Assembly: GCA_039679375.1 (NCBI GenBank) | Contig: JBDKVA010000027.1 | Coordinates: 1-64,000 of the forward strand | Source: JBDKVA01 sp039679375 | Lineage (GTDB): Bacteria > Bacillota > Clostridia > Acetivibrionales > DTU013 | Length of the DNA stretch: 64,000 nt | Direction of reading: 5' to 3' | Part shown: piece by piece, positions 14,143 to 22,466 of the stretch | Position numbering within the stretch: the first letter of the stretch is position 1 | Layout: the number at the start of each line of letters is the position of its first letter | Made by a program: the position numbers and the translations under genes | The notes under the pieces: generated by a model | The model's database searches: none | Told to the model about the DNA's origin: nothing | Seen by the model: the letters and a program-made list of their open reading frames with translations, nothing else

Positions 14143-15888
14143 ATGTCAAGGCTAAAAATAGAACCGATGAAGCAACCGGATAAAATAATCAACTACTGGA
14201 AAAAAGAGAAATTTACCGTAACCTGTATTGTTTTGTTTGGCCTGACTTTTAACAGTGCCAGTGTTTTAGGACCTATCTACCAGGGCAGGCTCATTGATTC
14301 CATTGTAGACGGGGATAGCCCTGGCAGGGTCGCCAGTCTTGCGGCCGCTTTTATCGCATTGATCGTCATGATCCAGCTTTTACGCTATTTCAAACGCTTT
14401 TATATAAGGCGTTTTGCCAACAGCACAAGTGCTTCTATGCGCCTGATGATCTATAACAATATCATGCACAGGAGTATTTCGCAGTTGAACGATGAAAATA
14501 CGGGCAATCTCATGACCAGGACCATATCCGATGTCGACCTGTGTGTCGAGGGTATGAGGAAGTTCACTACAGAGATTTTTGATACCGGTGTGATCATGGC
14601 GGCCTATTTCATATCGCTTCTTTCCTATGACATAAAAATAACTGTACTGTCCGTACTTTCCATTCCGGCTGCGATGGTGCTTGCCGAGAAGCTGAAAAGC
14701 TTTATATACAAGTATTCCACGGCCTACCGAAAAAAAAGCAGTGAGGTTACCGGCGTCGCATATGACGCTGTAGAAAATTCCATGCTTTACAGAGCTGCCG
14801 GCATGGAAGCGAAAAACAGGGCAAAATATGCTGGACACCTGGAAGATTTGCGCATCAGGGCGACGAAAGCCAGTATACTGGAAAATTCCATGCAGCCTGT
14901 TTACAATGTCATTGCCATGACAGGGATCATTCCGGTCATCTATCTCGGCGGGGCAAAGGTCATTGGCGGGGGCTGGACGATAGGTGTTTTCTCAACTTAT
15001 ACCACGATTTTTGCCGCCATGGCCATTAAAGCCAGCAAGGCATCCAAGCTTTTCAATTCGGTACAGAAGTCACAGGTTTCGTGGAAGCGCATCAAGCCCT
15101 ATTTGGCAGAATATACAGGCAAGGAACCTGCTGCTGATACCGGCGGGGTGACGACGGAGCTGACAGTGGAGAATCTTGGCTTTCACTATGAAGAAGGGAA
15201 GGAAGATATCATCGGGCATGTCAGCTTTGAAGCAAAGCAGGGAGAAATCATCGGTGTGACAGGCCCCATTGCTTCGGGAAAATCAACGCTGGGTATTGCT
15301 TTGCTTGGATTATACCCTTATATAGGCAGTATCCGGATTGGTGGCAGGGAACTCAAAGATTATACTGAATCGGAGCGGAGCCGGATGATTTCCTACCTTG
15401 GTCATAAGCCCCAGTTATTATCCGACACGATTTACAATAATATCACAATGGGAGACGGACAGGACATTACAGCTATTCTGAAGGATGTTTGCTTTGATAC
15501 GGATATGGAATCGATGCCGGAAGGAACGAATACGCTTGTCGGAAACGGAGGGATCCGTTTAAGCGGCGGCCAGCAGGCAAGAATAGCGCTTGCGAGAGCT
15601 TTGCTTCATAAAAATAGAATAATCATTCTGGATGATCCGTTCTCAGCGGTGGATATGTCAACGGAGGAAAAAATCATAGAAAATCTAAAAAAACATTACA
15701 GACAGAGCATGATCCTGCTCATTTCACACCGCCTGGCGATTTTCAGCCGGATCGACCGCATTATACTTTTGAACAGCGACAAAACAGCTGTTTATGGTAC
15801 GCACCGTGAATTGATGGAAAACTCCTCTCTTTACTCTACCATTTTTAACCTGCAATGTATGGAGGGAGGCGGTAACAATGAAAATTAA
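14143..15888 (+). CDS. ABC exporter half-transporter, subunit 1 (degenerate Walker B)
   Basis: This is a 581-residue type IV ABC exporter half with six N-terminal membrane helices (about 1-310) and a C-terminal nucleotide-binding domain. The Walker A is GPIASGKST (374-382), the signature a canonical LSGGQ, the Walker B IIILDDPFSAVD and the H-loop ISHRL. The residue after the Walker B Asp497 is Asp498 instead of the catalytic Glu. The Walker site of this subunit is thus the non-hydrolysing one, as in TM287/TM288-type heterodimers. The ATG has GGGGA 8 bases ahead. It overlaps the next gene by 11 bp, so the two are coupled. The substrate is unknown; drug or lipid export is plausible. Confidence 0.9.
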   Translation: MSRLKIEPMKQPDKIINYWKKEKFTVTCIVLFGLTFNSASVLGPIYQGRLIDSIVDGDSPGRVASLAAAFIALIVMIQLLRYFKRFYIRRFANSTSASMRLMIYNNIMHRSISQLNDENTGNLMTRTISDVDLCVEGMRKFTTEIFDTGVIMAAYFISLLSYDIKITVLSVLSIPAAMVLAEKLKSFIYKYSTAYRKKSSEVTGVAYDAVENSMLYRAAGMEAKNRAKYAGHLEDLRIRATKASILENSMQPVYNVIAMTGIIPVIYLGGAKVIGGGWTIGVFSTYTTIFAAMAIKASKASKLFNSVQKSQVSWKRIKPYLAEYTGKEPAADTGGVTTELTVENLGFHYEEGKEDIIGHVSFEAKQGEIIGVTGPIASGKSTLGIALLGLYPYIGSIRIGGRELKDYTESERSRMISYLGHKPQLLSDTIYNNITMGDGQDITAILKDVCFDTDMESMPEGTNTLVGNGGIRLSGGQQARIALARALLHKNRIIILDDPFSAVDMSTEEKIIENLKKHYRQSMILLISHRLAIFSRIDRIILLNSDKTAVYGTHRELMENSSLYSTIFNLQCMEGGGNNEN

Positions 15889-17623
15889 CCTGGCGAAAAA
15901 GTCCATACTCCATGTAATGAAGGGAAATATCGGTGCATGCATATTGCTTGGCATTGCCATTTGCGGTGTTGTCGCTGCAAGCCTGGCGCCGCCTCAGATC
16001 CTGAAGCAGATCATTGACCGCAATCTTGTGCCGAAAAGCAGCGATGGGCTTTCATTACTCGCCATTTTGTACATGGCGGCTATATTGTCCATTGGTGTGT
16101 TTGACTTTATAAAAGAGGCTGTGCTTACCATATTGGGGCAAAAGATCACCCGGGGGATCCGGATTGAAATGATGGGAAAACTTGAAAAATTGAATGCGGC
16201 CTATTTTTCTTCCAATGAATCCGGTACCGTCGTTTCAAAGATCATCAATGATGTTGATGCGATCAACTCACTTTTTACGAGCGGCATTATCGGCATGTTT
16301 ATCGACTGTTTTAAAATTATAGGTATTGTTTTTTCAATCTGGATGTTCAGCGCAAGGCTTGGAATCATTATTCTGCTGCTATTGCCTGCCATTTATTCGG
16401 TCACCAGGTTTTTCCGGAAGACCATGCTGAAGGCTCAGAAAGAAAACCGTGTTCTGGTCGGAAAGGTAAATAACCATATTTCGGAGAGCCTTAAAAATGT
16501 GATGATGATCAAGGCTGCAAGCAAGGAAAAATATATGGAAGACAGATACAAGGATTATTTACTGGAAAACTATAAAACGATCGAGAAAATAAATTTCAAT
16601 GATTCCGTGTTCCCTCCCATTATACAGATAACACGTGCAGCGGTAATCGGACTCATTGTGGTGCTATCCTCCGGACAACTGGATTATCTGGGGATTTCGC
16701 TGGGGATGGTCGCTGCTTCCATTGATCTGATTTCGAATCTGTTTACACCCATCGACAACCTGGGCATGGAGCTGCAGAACATGCAGCAGGCCGTTTCAGG
16801 CATCCAGAGGGTAAACGACTTTTGCAATGAGCCGGAGGATGACCGAAAGAACAATAAACTGCAGGCGGAGGATATCATACCGGATCACGGCGATGTACAT
16901 CTTTCATTTAACAATTTGACCTTCCGGTATGATGAGAAAACAGAAGTATTAAATAACATTACCCTAAAGATCAAACCCCGGGAGAAGGTAACGTTCACAG
17001 GCAGGACAGGTGTAGGAAAATCTACGCTGTTCAGGCTGGTCATGGGCTTGCTGAAGCCTTCTTCAGGCAGTGTCACCATCAACGGGATCGACGTTTATGA
17101 GATTCCGAACAGTGAAAAAAGGAGAATTCTCGGGTATGTGGATCAAAGCTTCCACATGATAAAGGGAACGGTGGCAGATCAGATCAGTTTGCAGGACAAA
17201 TGCATCACAGAGGAACAAATTGCCCATGCACTTGATTTTGTGGGTATGACGGAATATGTTGCATCATTGGAAAAGGGCTCTGATACAATGGTAGAAAGCG
17301 AAGGCCTTTTTTCGCAGGGGCAAAAGCAGCTGCTCGCCATTGCACGGGCGATTGTGACAAACCCGCCGATTCTTCTGCTTGATGAGATAACGGCAAATCT
17401 GGATTCCATCACGGAAGAAAAAATCGTATCCGTGCTGCAGAAAGCCGGCAGGGCACATACTATCCTGTCGATATCCCATCGTCTCTCCTCCGTGATTTCA
17501 AGTGATACCGTCGTTATCCTTGAGAATGGCAGGATACAAAATGCAGGAACTCCGGAAGCACTGCTGCAAAAGGATGGATGGTACCGCAGCCATATTGCGC
17601 TCGAAAGGCTGACATGGGGTTGA
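15878..17623 (+). CDS. ABC exporter half-transporter, subunit 2 (canonical Walker B, altered signature)
   Basis: This is the partner half-transporter, also 581 residues, with six membrane helices and then the ATPase domain. The Walker A is GRTGVGKST (375-383) and the Walker B ILLLDEITANLD with catalytic Glu503, followed by the H-loop ISHRL. Its signature is FSQGQ in place of LSGGQ. Together with subunit 1 this gives one competent site (Walker motifs here, LSGGQ from subunit 1) and one degenerate site, the classic asymmetric heterodimer. GGAGGCGG precedes ATG 15878. A 186-bp gap without a clear terminator follows. Confidence 0.9.
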   Translation: MKINLAKKSILHVMKGNIGACILLGIAICGVVAASLAPPQILKQIIDRNLVPKSSDGLSLLAILYMAAILSIGVFDFIKEAVLTILGQKITRGIRIEMMGKLEKLNAAYFSSNESGTVVSKIINDVDAINSLFTSGIIGMFIDCFKIIGIVFSIWMFSARLGIIILLLLPAIYSVTRFFRKTMLKAQKENRVLVGKVNNHISESLKNVMMIKAASKEKYMEDRYKDYLLENYKTIEKINFNDSVFPPIIQITRAAVIGLIVVLSSGQLDYLGISLGMVAASIDLISNLFTPIDNLGMELQNMQQAVSGIQRVNDFCNEPEDDRKNNKLQAEDIIPDHGDVHLSFNNLTFRYDEKTEVLNNITLKIKPREKVTFTGRTGVGKSTLFRLVMGLLKPSSGSVTINGIDVYEIPNSEKRRILGYVDQSFHMIKGTVADQISLQDKCITEEQIAHALDFVGMTEYVASLEKGSDTMVESEGLFSQGQKQLLAIARAIVTNPPILLLDEITANLDSITEEKIVSVLQKAGRAHTILSISHRLSSVISSDTVVILENGRIQNAGTPEALLQKDGWYRSHIALERLTWG

Positions 17624-17809
17624 AGCAGAGTTAGGCAGGCAAGCCGTAAAGTAAATAAACAAAAAACATTTAAATTCGTATAAATAATGTAAGCTACTTC
17701 ATATAGATTGAATGAACTGATTTACTTATTCAATTAATGGATTAAATAGGAACAATCATTTGAAGCAGCTTTGGCTTCGGTAATAAAAAGCTAATGGGAG
17801 TGATTCATT

Positions 17810-18520
17810 TTGAAATTAAAGAAGCTAAACTGGGAGAAGATCATTTATCTGTTTGTCTTTATTACATTGGCAGCGGCTTCTGCCTATGTTATCGTCCTTA
17901 TAATTTTGTCGCCGTCGGAGGCGGCAGCGTCGGAGCCGGATGCCCGCACAAAAAGCGATTATGTTCTGATGCTGCTGCAGTGCATACTCGGAATTTTCGC
18001 CATGCTGCTGCCGGGAATGCTGGAGCATAAGATCAATCTGGTCATACCATCAAATATGATGATCGTGTATGCGATCTTCCTGTATTGTGCGATATATCTG
18101 GGAGAGGTCAGGGATTTCTACTATGTCATCCCGCACTGGGATACAATTTTGCATGCCACCAGTGGCGGAATGCTGAGTGCTCTGGGATTTTCCTGCATCG
18201 TCCTGCTGAATAAGACGGACAGGGTGCCTGTCAATTTGAGCCCTCTTTTCATCTGCTTGTTTGCATTTTGTTTTGCTGTAACTCTCGGTGTGTTTTGGGA
18301 AATTTACGAATACCTTGCAGACGGGCTGATGGGATTGAATATGCAAAAGTTCGCGCTTAAGGACGGCACGCAGCTTATCGGCCACGCGGCACTGGTTGAT
18401 ACGATGCAGGACCTGATCATCGACAGCTTTAGTGCATTTGTCATTTCAGCCTTCGGGTATATATCCCTTAAATACAAAAAAGGGTGGGTAGAAGGGAATC
18501 TACTTAAAATAAACCACTAG
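17810..18520 (+). CDS. multi-pass membrane protein of unknown function (YjdF/DUF2238-like)
   Basis: The product has 236 residues with about six hydrophobic helices. Conserved-looking polar motifs lie within or next to the membrane: HWDTILHATSGGM, FWEIYEYLAD, and DTMQDLIID near the C-terminus. The spacing of D, H and E residues resembles the YjdF/DUF2238 membrane family, but I cannot confirm the match. The start is TTG 17810 with GGGAG 9 bases upstream. It may be a late member of the ChrB-like/ABC operon or have its own promoter in the 186-bp gap. Confidence 0.6.
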   Translation: MKLKKLNWEKIIYLFVFITLAAASAYVIVLIILSPSEAAASEPDARTKSDYVLMLLQCILGIFAMLLPGMLEHKINLVIPSNMMIVYAIFLYCAIYLGEVRDFYYVIPHWDTILHATSGGMLSALGFSCIVLLNKTDRVPVNLSPLFICLFAFCFAVTLGVFWEIYEYLADGLMGLNMQKFALKDGTQLIGHAALVDTMQDLIIDSFSAFVISAFGYISLKYKKGWVEGNLLKINH

Positions 18521-18562
18521 GAATCCGCTCGGAAACTAATGTACGCAAATTTCCAGGTCATT
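18519..18562 (+). repeat. short dispersed repeat, copy B
   Basis: This is related to 11847-11897 (shared blocks TCCGC, CTAATGTA and TCCAGGT) but 8 bases shorter. The rest of the 18521-18932 gap holds the promoter, hairpin and gene remnant listed below. Confidence 0.55.
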
Positions 18563-18690
18563 TTTTCGTTCAAAACTTTCAAAAAAACGCTACTGTGCCA
18601 TAGTTCCGCCAGTCAGGTGTAGATTCCCCTTCTTTTGCCGAAATTGCCCGGGCAGGTCCAACAACCTATTTCAATATCATTAACTGAAAA

Positions 18691-18720
18691 TTGACAGTTA
18701 GATTATGACAAGAATATAAT
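18691..18720 (+). promoter_or_regulatory. sigma-A promoter of the glycan-use operon
   Basis: TTGACA (18691-18696), an 18-base spacer and TATAAT (18715-18720) are both perfect hexamers. It is the only strong promoter seen before the two-component genes. Confidence 0.8.
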
Positions 18721-18748
18721 TAATAATATTCTTAAGATATTATTAATT
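18718..18748. promoter_or_regulatory. inverted repeat over the transcription start
   Basis: The arms AATTAATAATAT and ATATTATTAATT are exact reverse complements around the 7-base loop TCTTAAG. The repeat overlaps the end of the -10 box and the start point, a suitable place for an operator or a 5' mRNA hairpin. Confidence 0.6.
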
Positions 18749-18785
18749 TAACTTATTACATAGATAAAGGAGGTCGCATTATGAC

Positions 18786-18923
18786 GTGGAACAGGAGGTA
18801 AACGGGCTTTATACCTATGACAGAAAGCCTAAGTTTGATCCGGAGGTCATAAAAAAATAAATCAAAGAAGAGCTGCAATCGAAAGCTGATAAAAGTGTTC
18901 GAATGTTAAAAGAAACAGGGTGA
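18786..18923 (+). pseudogene. remnant of a small gene with an in-frame stop
   Basis: From GTG 18786 the frame reads like a protein (EVNGLYTYDRKPKFDPEVIKK) up to TAA 18858-18860. It continues in the same frame with IKEELQSKADKSVRMLKETG before TGA 18921-18923. A GGAGG site lies upstream at 18769-18773. The simplest reading is a 45-residue gene broken by one nonsense change; a short functional peptide ending at the first stop is the alternative. The family is not recognised. Confidence 0.4.
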
Positions 18924-18932
18924 TATTATTTT

Positions 18933-20714
18933 ATGAAGCATGAATTATCATATCTGGTAAAAAAGATGCCGATTTTCAGATTAATGCTTTTATCCTATCT
19001 GCTTTTAATTTTCGTTATTCTCGTGATTGTAAGTGCTTTTTTTTATTACAACTCGGTTAATTTATCTATTGACAAGACTAATAAGTACACATATAGCATT
19101 TTAAATGAATTAAACAACCAAATTACAATACGGGTACAGAATATTATCGATGCATCCTTTAACTTTGCTAATAATACCGAACTGAAATATTATCTGCGGA
19201 ATTATAAAAACGCCGATGCACTACAGCAGTTGCAATATGAAAGCGAAATTAAAAAAATAATTGATAATTACTGGATGCTGAGGCCTGAAATATTAAACAT
19301 TAATGTTTTTGCAAAAAATAAAAAATATTGGGGCGGCTTTGATAATGGAGTCTATCCACTGGAGAAAGTTGAAGGAATGGAATGGTTTAAGACTCTCGGC
19401 GATAGAAAAGGTGTGTTGGTTGATACTCACATCCAGGGTTTGGAGACATCAATCAAAAAACTGAACGTAATAACGGCCCTTGTTCGGATCCAAAGCGATC
19501 TAGGCGATGATTTGGGAATAATTTCGGTAGACCTTTCCGAGGATTATTATTACAACAAATTGTTAGCTGTAAATAAAGCAAGTAACAATTCAAAAATTTT
19601 TATTATAAATGGCCAGGGGATGGCTATATCAAATGAAAATAAGGCGGAGCTCGGTAAAAAAGGAGGAGAAGAGGTATATTTAAGTAATGCCAGGACAGGA
19701 AATTCAAATTCAGGTGGTTATCAACAGATAAGGATTAATGGCAAAAAGATGCTTCTCATTTATACGGACTTGAGTAAAATCAACTGGAGAATTGTTGAGC
19801 TTATTCCCATGTCGGAATTATATATTGGTCTGGAGCGTATCCAATTGACAGTTTTAATAATTGCAGTTATCTGTATTCTGTTGGCCGTACCATTGGCACT
19901 ATATCTATCAGGTTTTATAACCGGGCCCATAGCCAGACTGGCTAAGGTTATGAAGCAGTTTATGGGTGAAGAAAGCAAAGATAAAATTCAGACAGATTTT
20001 AGTAATGAAATCGGGGAGCTGTATAAAAACTATAATCATATGGTAGATAAAATAAGCTTCCTGCTTGATGATATAAGGCAGTCGGATGAAATACAGCGGC
20101 AAACTGAAATAAAGCTCCTGCAGGCCCAAATCAATCCGCACTTCCTTTATAATACGCTGGACTCAATCAATTGGGCGGCGTTGAATTTAAATGTACCGGA
20201 AATAAGTAAAATGGTAACCATGCTTAGCCGCTTTTTCAGGCTGAGTCTGAGTAAGGGCAGTTTTATGTGCACGGTCCGTGATGAGGTGGAACATGCCAGG
20301 TATTATATGGAAATACAAAAGGTTTGCCATCAAAATGAATTTGATTATTGTATTGATGTAGAACAGGATGCGATTGATTGTCAAATTCCTAAGATAATCC
20401 TGCAGCCCCTCATAGAAAATTCTATAATTCATGGGTTTGAAAGGAAGACGGCAGGAGGGATAATCCGGATAAGTATTTATGTAGACGGGAAAGCTTTATG
20501 TTTGAGCGTTATTGATAACGGGAAGGGAATTCGGAAAGAAAACATTCCGGATATTCTCTCAAAAGAAAGTAAAAAGGGCGGATATGGAGTTAAAAATGTG
20601 CACGAAAGAATCCAGTATACCTGCGGCAAGGAATACGGACTCAGTTATGTTGCAGGAGAACCGCCGGGCACTCATGTGAAGATTGTACTTCCTGTAACTA
20701 GGGGCGAGGAGTGA
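18933..20714 (+). CDS. YesM-type sensor histidine kinase
   Basis: This membrane kinase has 593 residues. One membrane helix (about 17-38) and an extracellular Cache-like sensor region to about 300 precede a second helix (about 305-325) and a HAMP linker. The His_kinase domain carries QAQINPHFLYNTLDSINW with the phospho-acceptor His403, and the ATPase domain carries the N-box LIENSIIHGF and DNGKGI. This is the YesM class, which pairs with AraC-type regulators to control polysaccharide-use genes. It senses an extracellular cue, probably a sugar or its binding protein. Its stop codon lies in the ribosome site of the regulator gene, so the pair is coupled. Confidence 0.93.
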   Translation: MKHELSYLVKKMPIFRLMLLSYLLLIFVILVIVSAFFYYNSVNLSIDKTNKYTYSILNELNNQITIRVQNIIDASFNFANNTELKYYLRNYKNADALQQLQYESEIKKIIDNYWMLRPEILNINVFAKNKKYWGGFDNGVYPLEKVEGMEWFKTLGDRKGVLVDTHIQGLETSIKKLNVITALVRIQSDLGDDLGIISVDLSEDYYYNKLLAVNKASNNSKIFIINGQGMAISNENKAELGKKGGEEVYLSNARTGNSNSGGYQQIRINGKKMLLIYTDLSKINWRIVELIPMSELYIGLERIQLTVLIIAVICILLAVPLALYLSGFITGPIARLAKVMKQFMGEESKDKIQTDFSNEIGELYKNYNHMVDKISFLLDDIRQSDEIQRQTEIKLLQAQINPHFLYNTLDSINWAALNLNVPEISKMVTMLSRFFRLSLSKGSFMCTVRDEVEHARYYMEIQKVCHQNEFDYCIDVEQDAIDCQIPKIILQPLIENSIIHGFERKTAGGIIRISIYVDGKALCLSVIDNGKGIRKENIPDILSKESKKGGYGVKNVHERIQYTCGKEYGLSYVAGEPPGTHVKIVLPVTRGEE

Positions 20715-20719
20715 TTGAC

Positions 20720-22327
20720 ATGTTTACAATGATTATTGTTGATGATGAAAGGTATGTAATTGATGGATTGTTGAAATTTGTAGACTGGTCCGGCATAGGT
20801 ATCGAAGTTGCCGATACGGCACTAAACGGGGAGGATGGAGCGGAAAAAATTAGACAAAAAAATCCCGATATTGTTATGACGGATATAAGTATGCCTGTTA
20901 TGGATGGAATAGAGATGATAAAGGTTATAAACAACGAGGGAATAAAACCTAAGATCGTCATTTTAACAGGGTACAGCGAATTTGAATATGCCAGGGAGGC
21001 CATGAAATATGGCGCTGCCGATTATATTCTCAAGCCTTCCATGCCCGATGAAATCAGTGAAACTATGAAGAAGGTCGTTAATATTTGCAAGGAAGAAAGG
21101 GTAAGGCAGGAGCAGGAAAGACATATACGGGAGCAATTAAAACAGAGTATGCCTGCAATGATCGAAAAATTTCTGGAGGAGCTTTTTGAGGGAAGTATTA
21201 AGTCAGAGCAGGTGCTCAAAGAAAAAACTGATTTTTTAGGACTTGATTTTTGTAATAAGAGCTTTAGAGTTTTAACCCTTCAAATTGACTCATATGATAG
21301 TTTTATGGAACGCTTCAAGGAAATTGACAGGCAGTTTGTAAAATTCTCAATTCTGACTATGGCTTGCGATCATCTTGGTGTTAAAAATACATACCTTAAT
21401 TTCAAAGAGAAGAATTCCAATATTTTACTAACTGACATGGAGGAAGCTCACAATCAAATTGATGATGAACAGATTACAGAAAAGCTGACGGAACTGATCG
21501 AAAGGTGCAGGAGAATGTATGGTATCAGTATCTCTATAGGTCTGGGTGAACAGGTATGTGAATTATCACGTATACGTGAATCGTACCAGCAATCCCGTGA
21601 GAGCCTGAAGTATAAAATGTACTTCGGCAACGGAAAGGTAATTTTTTATGCGGACATTATTCACACGCAGCTTGTGACTCCGGTATTGCAGCTTTATGAC
21701 AGGAATATGCTGATAGACGGACTGAAGATGAGGTCTTTGCCGATGGTCCTGGAATGTATTGATGACATGTTTGCAAAAATACGGAGCCAGGGCTGCGTTC
21801 GTTTTGATTATTTGAAAACGGCTTTATTTGAAATGATGGGAACTGTCTCATTAACTCTCTATCAAATTGGAGAGAAAATGCCTCATGACTTTGTGAACGG
21901 TAAAACCCCCTGGGATGTGATCGAAAATAAAGGTACTGTGGATGAAATACAAAATTATTTAAAGGATTTTTTTCAAATAATTTTAAGTGCCACCGGACAA
22001 AAGGTAAATCAAAGAAATGCGCGTATTGTTGAGCAAATCATTGATTACATAAAGGAAAACTATGATAAGAATATTTCTTTGAATGAACTTTCAAAAAGAA
22101 TATATCTCACGCCAAACTATATGAGTAATATCTTTTCACAGCAAGCAGGTCATAATTTCATGGACCACCTGGCACAGTACCGTATAGAAAAGGCGAAGGA
22201 ATTAATAAACCAGGGTAAATATAAAATTTATCAAATAGGTGAAATGGTAGGGTATAAAAATCCCGACTACTTCCGGAAGATATTCAGAGAATATACTGGG
22301 GTAAGTCCATCTGAATATGCAAAATGA
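20720..22327 (+). CDS. YesN-type response regulator with AraC DNA-binding domain
   Basis: This response regulator has 535 residues. The receiver domain (1-125) has the acidic pair VDDE, phospho-acceptor Asp55 in MTDISMPVMDG, and a conserved Lys in ILKPS. A long middle region of the YesN type follows. The C-terminal 100 residues form a double helix-turn-helix AraC domain (SLNELSKRIYLTPNYMSNIF; GYKNPDYFRKIFREYTGVSP). ATG 20720 has GAGGAG 8 bases upstream; an in-frame GTG 20711 overlaps that site and is less likely. It is expected to activate the downstream ABC importer and glycosidase genes when phosphorylated by the kinase. Confidence 0.93.
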   Translation: MFTMIIVDDERYVIDGLLKFVDWSGIGIEVADTALNGEDGAEKIRQKNPDIVMTDISMPVMDGIEMIKVINNEGIKPKIVILTGYSEFEYAREAMKYGAADYILKPSMPDEISETMKKVVNICKEERVRQEQERHIREQLKQSMPAMIEKFLEELFEGSIKSEQVLKEKTDFLGLDFCNKSFRVLTLQIDSYDSFMERFKEIDRQFVKFSILTMACDHLGVKNTYLNFKEKNSNILLTDMEEAHNQIDDEQITEKLTELIERCRRMYGISISIGLGEQVCELSRIRESYQQSRESLKYKMYFGNGKVIFYADIIHTQLVTPVLQLYDRNMLIDGLKMRSLPMVLECIDDMFAKIRSQGCVRFDYLKTALFEMMGTVSLTLYQIGEKMPHDFVNGKTPWDVIENKGTVDEIQNYLKDFFQIILSATGQKVNQRNARIVEQIIDYIKENYDKNISLNELSKRIYLTPNYMSNIFSQQAGHNFMDHLAQYRIEKAKELINQGKYKIYQIGEMVGYKNPDYFRKIFREYTGVSPSEYAK

Positions 22328-22466
22328 AAATCCCTCCTATGTTTATTTTGTGTAAAATCGTACTGGTTTTTGTAGTTTTGATGGGTTTCTATCAGAATGC
22401 GCCACTGGTATATTTAAGTTGTTCCAAAATCTATTAAATTGAAAAATTCTAAAGGAGGATGGTACC

